Origin: Candidatus Calescibacterium sp.
Lineage (GTDB): Bacteria > Calescibacteriota > Calescibacteriia > Calescibacteriales > Calescibacteriaceae
Length of the DNA stretch: 64,000 nt
Reading direction: 5' to 3'
Assembly (NCBI GenBank): GCA_025060505.1
Contig: JANXBU010000001.1
Coordinates: forward strand, 62,001 to 126,000
Position 1 is the stretch's first letter; the number at the start of each line of letters is the position of its first letter. Below are positions 59,902 to 64,000 of the stretch, piece by piece. The position numbers and the translations under genes are program-made. Below the pieces are notes generated by a model. It saw only the letters and a list, made by a program, of their open reading frames with translations, was not told the origin of the DNA and searched no databases.

Positions 59902-60906
59902 ATGTTCAAAAATGCTGTAGATGATAGTACTTTGAGACGCATCATAAACGATTTTCAAAAAAGAGCTCGGGAAAATTTCAGAAAAGTTGCTGTACTTATG
60001 GGAGGTGAGTCGGAAGAGAGAGAAATTTCCTTGAAATCCGGAAAGGCTGTTTCAGAAGCTCTTAAGAAAAAAGGATACAATGTTACGGAACTGATCTTCC
60101 CATCTTCAAGTTTATCATCTTCATCGGATTTCATCTCTGAAATATCTAAGGTGGACGCAGTTTTTGTTGCTTTGCACGGAAAACTTGGAGAAGATGGAAC
60201 AGTACAGGGACTGTTTGAATTTACTAAAATCAATTACACTTCGCCAGATTCTGTTGTTTCTTCATTTTTTATGGATAAAGCTATGACAAAGCTCATACAG
60301 TATCTGAATCACCCAAAATCCTTTGTTGTCAACAAATTTGATGAAATTGATTTTGTATTTGACAAAATAAAGGAATTCTCATTCCCAGTTGTTGTAAAAC
60401 CATCTTTTTCTGGATCATCTTTCGGTATTTCTGTGGTTTCAAAAATCGAAGAGATAAAATCAGCCTTAGATAGAGCTTTTGAGTACTCATCACGAGCTAT
60501 TATTGAGGATTTCCTAGACGGACCAGAAATAACGGTGGCAGTATTCCAAAGAAAGGCTCTGGGTGTTATGGAGATTCTTCCAAAGGAGGATGTCATATTC
60601 TCATTTGATGCAAAATACAGAGGTTCTACTGAGTATATTATTCCACCACGTTCTGTTCCGGAAGAGGCTTGCGAATATGCACTATATATTTCGCAAAAGA
60701 TATGCGATGATTTTTTAGTTGACGGTGCTGTTCGTGTGGACTTCAAAATGAAACAAGGTAAAGTTTTTTTCCTTGAACTTAATACTATACCAGGTATGAC
60801 CGAAAGATCACTTTTGCCAAAGATAGCAAAATGGAGAGGTATAGAATTTGATGATCTAGTTGAGGCAATTCTTGGAACTGCGTCTGTTAAAATCTATAGA
60901 AGATAA
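59902..60906 (+). CDS. ddl: D-alanine--D-alanine ligase
   Basis: This 334-residue ATP-grasp enzyme makes D-Ala-D-Ala for peptidoglycan. Family motifs are present: VLMGGESEEREISLKSG, VALHGKLGEDGTVQG, VKPSFSGSSFGI for ATP, and VDFKMKQGKVFFLELNTIPG with metal ligands near the C-terminus. The usual HGxxGEDG is HGKLGEDG. The start is ATG 59902 in preference to TTG 59896. About 25 extra residues precede the core. It is divergent from the outer-membrane protein gene. Confidence 0.94.
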   Translation: MFKNAVDDSTLRRIINDFQKRARENFRKVAVLMGGESEEREISLKSGKAVSEALKKKGYNVTELIFPSSSLSSSSDFISEISKVDAVFVALHGKLGEDGTVQGLFEFTKINYTSPDSVVSSFFMDKAMTKLIQYLNHPKSFVVNKFDEIDFVFDKIKEFSFPVVVKPSFSGSSFGISVVSKIEEIKSALDRAFEYSSRAIIEDFLDGPEITVAVFQRKALGVMEILPKEDVIFSFDAKYRGSTEYIIPPRSVPEEACEYALYISQKICDDFLVDGAVRVDFKMKQGKVFFLELNTIPGMTERSLLPKIAKWRGIEFDDLVEAILGTASVKIYRR

Positions 60907-61091
60907 TATCTTTTATATTCTTTGTACCCCTGAGAGAAATCATATTTTTTGTTCTCAAAGATTCTTGTGTTAGACACTTTGCCAAAATATCTTGTATCAG
61001 GATAATAAAGATATGCGTAAAGAGTTTTAGAAGTAATTATCAATTTTGTTATCTCAATTTCTCGGAGGAGCAATTACCATAATATACTGTT

Positions 61092-61649
61092 GTGGAGACA
61101 TTGGAAAGTAAAATAATAAGCGGGATTGAAAGAATTTCAGAATCTATAAGAGTTGGATTTATAAGGCAAGGTTTGAGTTTAGCTCTTTCTCCGACTCAGG
61201 TAAGGCTTGTAAATTTTATTTCTCAAAGGGGGCCAGTTTCACAGGCTCAAATAGCTATGGAGCTCGGACTTGATAAAACAACTATAAGTAAATCTATAAA
61301 ATCTCTCTTGAAGAAAAAGATTGTGAAAATTCAGAGAGATGATAAAGATCATAGGTTGAAGAAAGTTTCTTTGATAAAGGATATAAATAATGTTTATTTG
61401 GAATCTGTTTTTCAGGCTCTGAAAGAATCCATTGAAAACTTGAATCGTAAGGAAAGAGAACTCGTGTATCTTTTTATTTACAATACCATTTTAGCCTTAT
61501 TCAGAAATGGGATAATAAGTTATCAAAGGATGTGTACAAATTGCTCGTATGGAAGTTGGAAAGGAAAGAAATTTTACTGTAGCTTTTTGAAAAAATTTCT
61601 TAATGTATCTGATTTTATGATTAATTGTCCTGATTTTTCACCTAAGTAA
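61092..61649 (+). CDS. MarR-family regulator with C-terminal cysteine cluster
   Basis: This is a 185-residue protein. A MarR winged-helix domain occupies residues 25-100 (PVSQAQIAMELGLDKTTISK, then the wing DDKDHRLKKVSL). The last 40 residues hold CTNCSYGSWKGKKFYC and later INCP, so four cysteines could bind zinc or an Fe-S cluster, which is unusual for MarR proteins. It may sense metal or redox. The GTG start at 61092 lies 21 bases after GGAGGAG, a long gap, so the start is uncertain. Neither neighbour suggests a target. Confidence 0.8.
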   Translation: METLESKIISGIERISESIRVGFIRQGLSLALSPTQVRLVNFISQRGPVSQAQIAMELGLDKTTISKSIKSLLKKKIVKIQRDDKDHRLKKVSLIKDINNVYLESVFQALKESIENLNRKERELVYLFIYNTILALFRNGIISYQRMCTNCSYGSWKGKKFYCSFLKKFLNVSDFMINCPDFSPK

Positions 61650-61759
61650 GACTATTCACATCTTATTTTTTAATCTTATCTTTTCTCCTTGTTTTTTCAA
61701 AAAATCAATTGATATTAGAATTAACACAATCAGGATTTAAAGCACTATAATTTCTATAT

Positions 61760-63922
61760 ATGAGATCTTTATGGTTTAAATCCAGACTTCTTTTTATTTT
61801 ATCCATATTTGTTTTTTCCTTGTCGCACAAGCTTTATTCTCAGGTTTCACAAGATGAGGAATTATTCTTGGCAAAGTACAGATCTGCTGAGGAGTTGCTT
61901 CAAAACAATCAGCTTGTTGATGCTTATATAGCTTTTTCCACTGCCTACGATTATGCTCTTGATGATTCATCAAGAAGTAGAATAAAAGTCATAATGGGAG
62001 ATATACTTTTCAGATGGGGGGATACACAAGCTGCGGAATTTGTTTATAGGGAAGCATATATTTTGGACAAAAAAAACAAAGAAGCTCTCAGGAAACTGAT
62101 AATATCAAAAGCAGAAAATCTGTCTGGTGATTTTTATGAGTTTCTTAAACTTTTACCTAAGGAGGAAATTGATTCTGAAATAAACTACTATCACGGAAAA
62201 TATATTCTGAAGAAAGAGAAGAAGCCCAGAGAGGCTTGCGATATTTTTGATTCTGTTAGAAGAGAATCTGATTATTTTCCTAAGGCTTCTTATATGTGTG
62301 GTGCAGCTATGTTGATCTTGGGTGATAGAGATGAAGCAATGAGAAGATTTCAAAATGCGTATTCTTTTTCCAAAGAAGGAGATAAACTAAAAGAATTCTC
62401 TCAGGTAGCAATAGCAAGAATATACTCTGATGTAGGGAGATTCCAAGACGCGCTACCTTACTATCTCAGTATAACAAAGGATTCTCCATTGTTCTACGAG
62501 GCAAAATATGAGACATGTTGGATCCTTTTTTCACTTGAAAGGTATAATGAAGTTTCCGATTGTATTGAATATTTCAAAGGTGTAAAGAAATCTTATTTCA
62601 CAAAGAGACTCGAGATCCTTGAAGCTTTCCTTTATATGAATGTTGATCTCGTTAGAGCTTTTCTCATATTTACCGCTATCTCAGATTATTCTGAGATGTT
62701 TCTTTCAAAAATTATTGAAACTCAGAATATGGATCCACGCTTCTGGAAGAGAGATTCAATAAAGTATTTTTCTTCAATTGAACCCGATATAAAGTCTTGG
62801 TTAGATTTCTTCCCGGAATACAAAATGTATAAGGATAGGAAAGAGTATATATTGAGTTTGAAAAAAGAAATCGACGAGGCTCTTGTTCAAATTGAGAGGT
62901 TGAAAAGTGTTTCTGTTATAGTTGCAGATAGAACAATAAAAAGATATTTCGAATCTCTGTACAATATTCAGTCAAAGATTCATAACATTTTGTCTTCATT
63001 TGTTATGAGATCTGCACAACCAGATGAACGGCACTTGGTATTGAGCCTTTTTTCTGTTTTTGAAGAACTTAAAAATATAGACTTCAAAACTCGTGAAATG
63101 GCGGCCATTGCTTCACTGAACATACACAAGGTCGCATCAGAAAAAGAATTTAAAAACTGGGAGAAAAAATACAATGTTTATAACGAATCTCTGAAATCTG
63201 TTATGTCTGAGTTAGATAGGGTTGTTGATTTCCAGAAGAAGAATTCTGAGTATATAACAAAGATGGTCAAAATTCTTTCATCAAAGTATGATGGTGTAAA
63301 TCCTGTTTTATCTGACTTTATTTCTCTTTACGGTGAATCAAATAATTTGTTCATTGATTACTCTAATTTATGGAAAGAGATAATATATACGGTTATAAAG
63401 TATGTTGAGGTTCAAGAGAAAAAGCTCAAGGGGGCAAGATCTGTTCTGGATAATTTCCTGGATTACCTTGAGACTTTTGAGGGGTCGTTTATGAGATATA
63501 TCTTTCTTTTCCTGGTAAGAAACGAAGTTCTGAAGACCTACGCTCTGGCTCGCTATGGATTCATTGAAACAGCTTGGGTTATGAAAGAAAGAGAATCAGA
63601 TATACTAGATAAATTACATATACTGAGACTTGAAGAGGAAAACAATCTGAGAGATAAATTTTCAAGTTTTTCGGAAGAAATAAAATCAATAAGTATAAAG
63701 GAAGTTCAGGGTAAGGGTGATAGTTCATTTGAATTGGAATCTTCAAAGGCTCTAAACTACATAGATGAGGTAGATAAAATGATGTCAGAATCGCTCAAAA
63801 TGATGCTCAAGGTAGGTGCAACTACCTGGAAGGAACCAGAAAAAACAATTCAGGAACTTATAGAAGAAAAAGAAAGGGAAAAGAGGAAGATTTTGGAAAA
63901 ATTTGAGGGTTTCGGTAAATAG
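61760..63922 (+). CDS. Exported TPR-repeat protein
   Basis: This is a 720-residue protein. A signal peptide (LLFILSIFVFSLSHKLYS) is followed by TPR-like helical pairs over the first 280 residues (AEELLQNNQLVDAYIAFSTA, AAMLILGDRDEAMRRFQ and DVGRFQDALPYYLSI). The rest is long charged helices, probably coiled-coil, ending in a basic-acidic tail (EEKEREKRKILEKFEG). It probably scaffolds a periplasmic or envelope complex. The next gene starts 2 bases later and also encodes an exported product, so they form an operon. Confidence 0.78.
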   Translation: MRSLWFKSRLLFILSIFVFSLSHKLYSQVSQDEELFLAKYRSAEELLQNNQLVDAYIAFSTAYDYALDDSSRSRIKVIMGDILFRWGDTQAAEFVYREAYILDKKNKEALRKLIISKAENLSGDFYEFLKLLPKEEIDSEINYYHGKYILKKEKKPREACDIFDSVRRESDYFPKASYMCGAAMLILGDRDEAMRRFQNAYSFSKEGDKLKEFSQVAIARIYSDVGRFQDALPYYLSITKDSPLFYEAKYETCWILFSLERYNEVSDCIEYFKGVKKSYFTKRLEILEAFLYMNVDLVRAFLIFTAISDYSEMFLSKIIETQNMDPRFWKRDSIKYFSSIEPDIKSWLDFFPEYKMYKDRKEYILSLKKEIDEALVQIERLKSVSVIVADRTIKRYFESLYNIQSKIHNILSSFVMRSAQPDERHLVLSLFSVFEELKNIDFKTREMAAIASLNIHKVASEKEFKNWEKKYNVYNESLKSVMSELDRVVDFQKKNSEYITKMVKILSSKYDGVNPVLSDFISLYGESNNLFIDYSNLWKEIIYTVIKYVEVQEKKLKGARSVLDNFLDYLETFEGSFMRYIFLFLVRNEVLKTYALARYGFIETAWVMKERESDILDKLHILRLEEENNLRDKFSSFSEEIKSISIKEVQGKGDSSFELESSKALNYIDEVDKMMSESLKMMLKVGATTWKEPEKTIQELIEEKEREKRKILEKFEGFGK

Positions 63923-63924
63923 CT

Positions 63925-64000
63925 ATGAGGTGGAAAATAAAGAGAATAGGTTTGGCTATAAATACTTTTTCGTTTTGGCTTATTTCTTTTTCTCTTTCCT
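63925..64000 (+). CDS. Start of an exported or membrane protein (cut by window end)
   Basis: An ATG at 63925, 2 bases after the TPR gene stop, opens a frame that runs to the window edge. The 25 visible residues are a basic start (MRWKIKRIGLA) and a hydrophobic stretch (FSFWLISFSLS), as in a signal peptide or anchor. AGCTATGAGG context gives no strong ribosome site, so coupling to the TPR gene is likely. Confidence 0.55.
   Translation, partial: MRWKIKRIGLAINTFSFWLISFSLS

Overview
The window is AT-rich bacterial chromosome, densely packed with genes on both strands. The cell envelope looks Gram-negative: there is a TolC-type efflux porin, a FadL-like outer-membrane barrel, several lipoproteins, a WecE-type sugar aminotransferase and a GnnA-like oxidoreductase. 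The organism appears to respire oxygen (diheme cytochrome c plus cytochrome c oxidase subunits II-I-III-IV) and to use fatty or other organic acids (two acyl-CoA synthetases, two acyl-CoA dehydrogenases). It has stator and chemoreceptor genes but no flagellar genes here. Surface proteins with FG-GAP and MopE-like calcium motifs and a Cys-TM-basic C-terminal tail recall myxobacterial styles, but I cannot place the lineage. An uncultured, possibly thermophilic group is only a guess. Many genes are scattered away from their usual operon partners: a lone 5S rRNA, rplT without infC/rpmI, rpoA-rplQ without rpsD, pntA without pntB, and wecE without a sugar cluster.

Layout. 0-6.3 kb: a truncated FG-GAP surface protein, an L-2-hydroxyglutarate oxidase gene broken by an in-frame amber codon, a Ski2-like helicase, an orphan ParA and a MerR regulator. 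6.3-9.2 kb: an acyl-CoA synthetase/dehydrogenase operon divergent from merR, with a perfect palindrome between them. 9.2-16.9 kb: argH, pntA, motAB, trpC, a secreted HMA-domain protein, an Rrf2 regulator and a TolC homologue. 17-23 kb: a second acyl-CoA dehydrogenase, an orphan membrane protein, a secernin-like peptidase, lepA and a small MopE-like protein. 23.1-26.3 kb: five genes I cannot assign, headed by a repeat-rich leader and followed by tRNA-Arg(CCT). 26.3-31 kb: an M50 protease, an ABC ATPase, phoH, and a Crp/Fnr-CDGSH-DoxX operon. 31.3-42.7 kb: wecE, a penicillin-acylase lipoprotein, tyrA, two surface lipoproteins, gatA, a cytochrome P460-type protein with an (AC)15 leader and a frameshifted signal peptide, and a chemoreceptor. 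42.7-50 kb: a coiled-coil/nuclease-like protein with 42-bp repeats, an OsmC protein, rplT, a GnnA-like dehydrogenase, a second acyl-CoA synthetase, 5S rRNA, rpoA-rplQ and a zinc-finger peptide. 50.3-57 kb: transketolase and the terminal oxidase operon. 57-64 kb: a sulfatase-like protein, an outer-membrane barrel, ddl, a MarR regulator with a cysteine cluster, a TPR protein and the start of another exported protein.

How the parts fit: acyl-CoA synthetases and dehydrogenases deliver electrons from acid oxidation, a FadL-like porin could admit the substrates, and the cytochrome c/oxidase operon would consume the electrons. The MerR palindrome, a perfect FNR-type box and an Rrf2 Fe-S-type regulator point to control by acyl-CoA, oxygen/redox and Fe-S status. 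The best candidate for an undescribed system is the 23.4-26.1 kb cluster: two paralogous membrane proteins flanked by three soluble proteins of unknown family.
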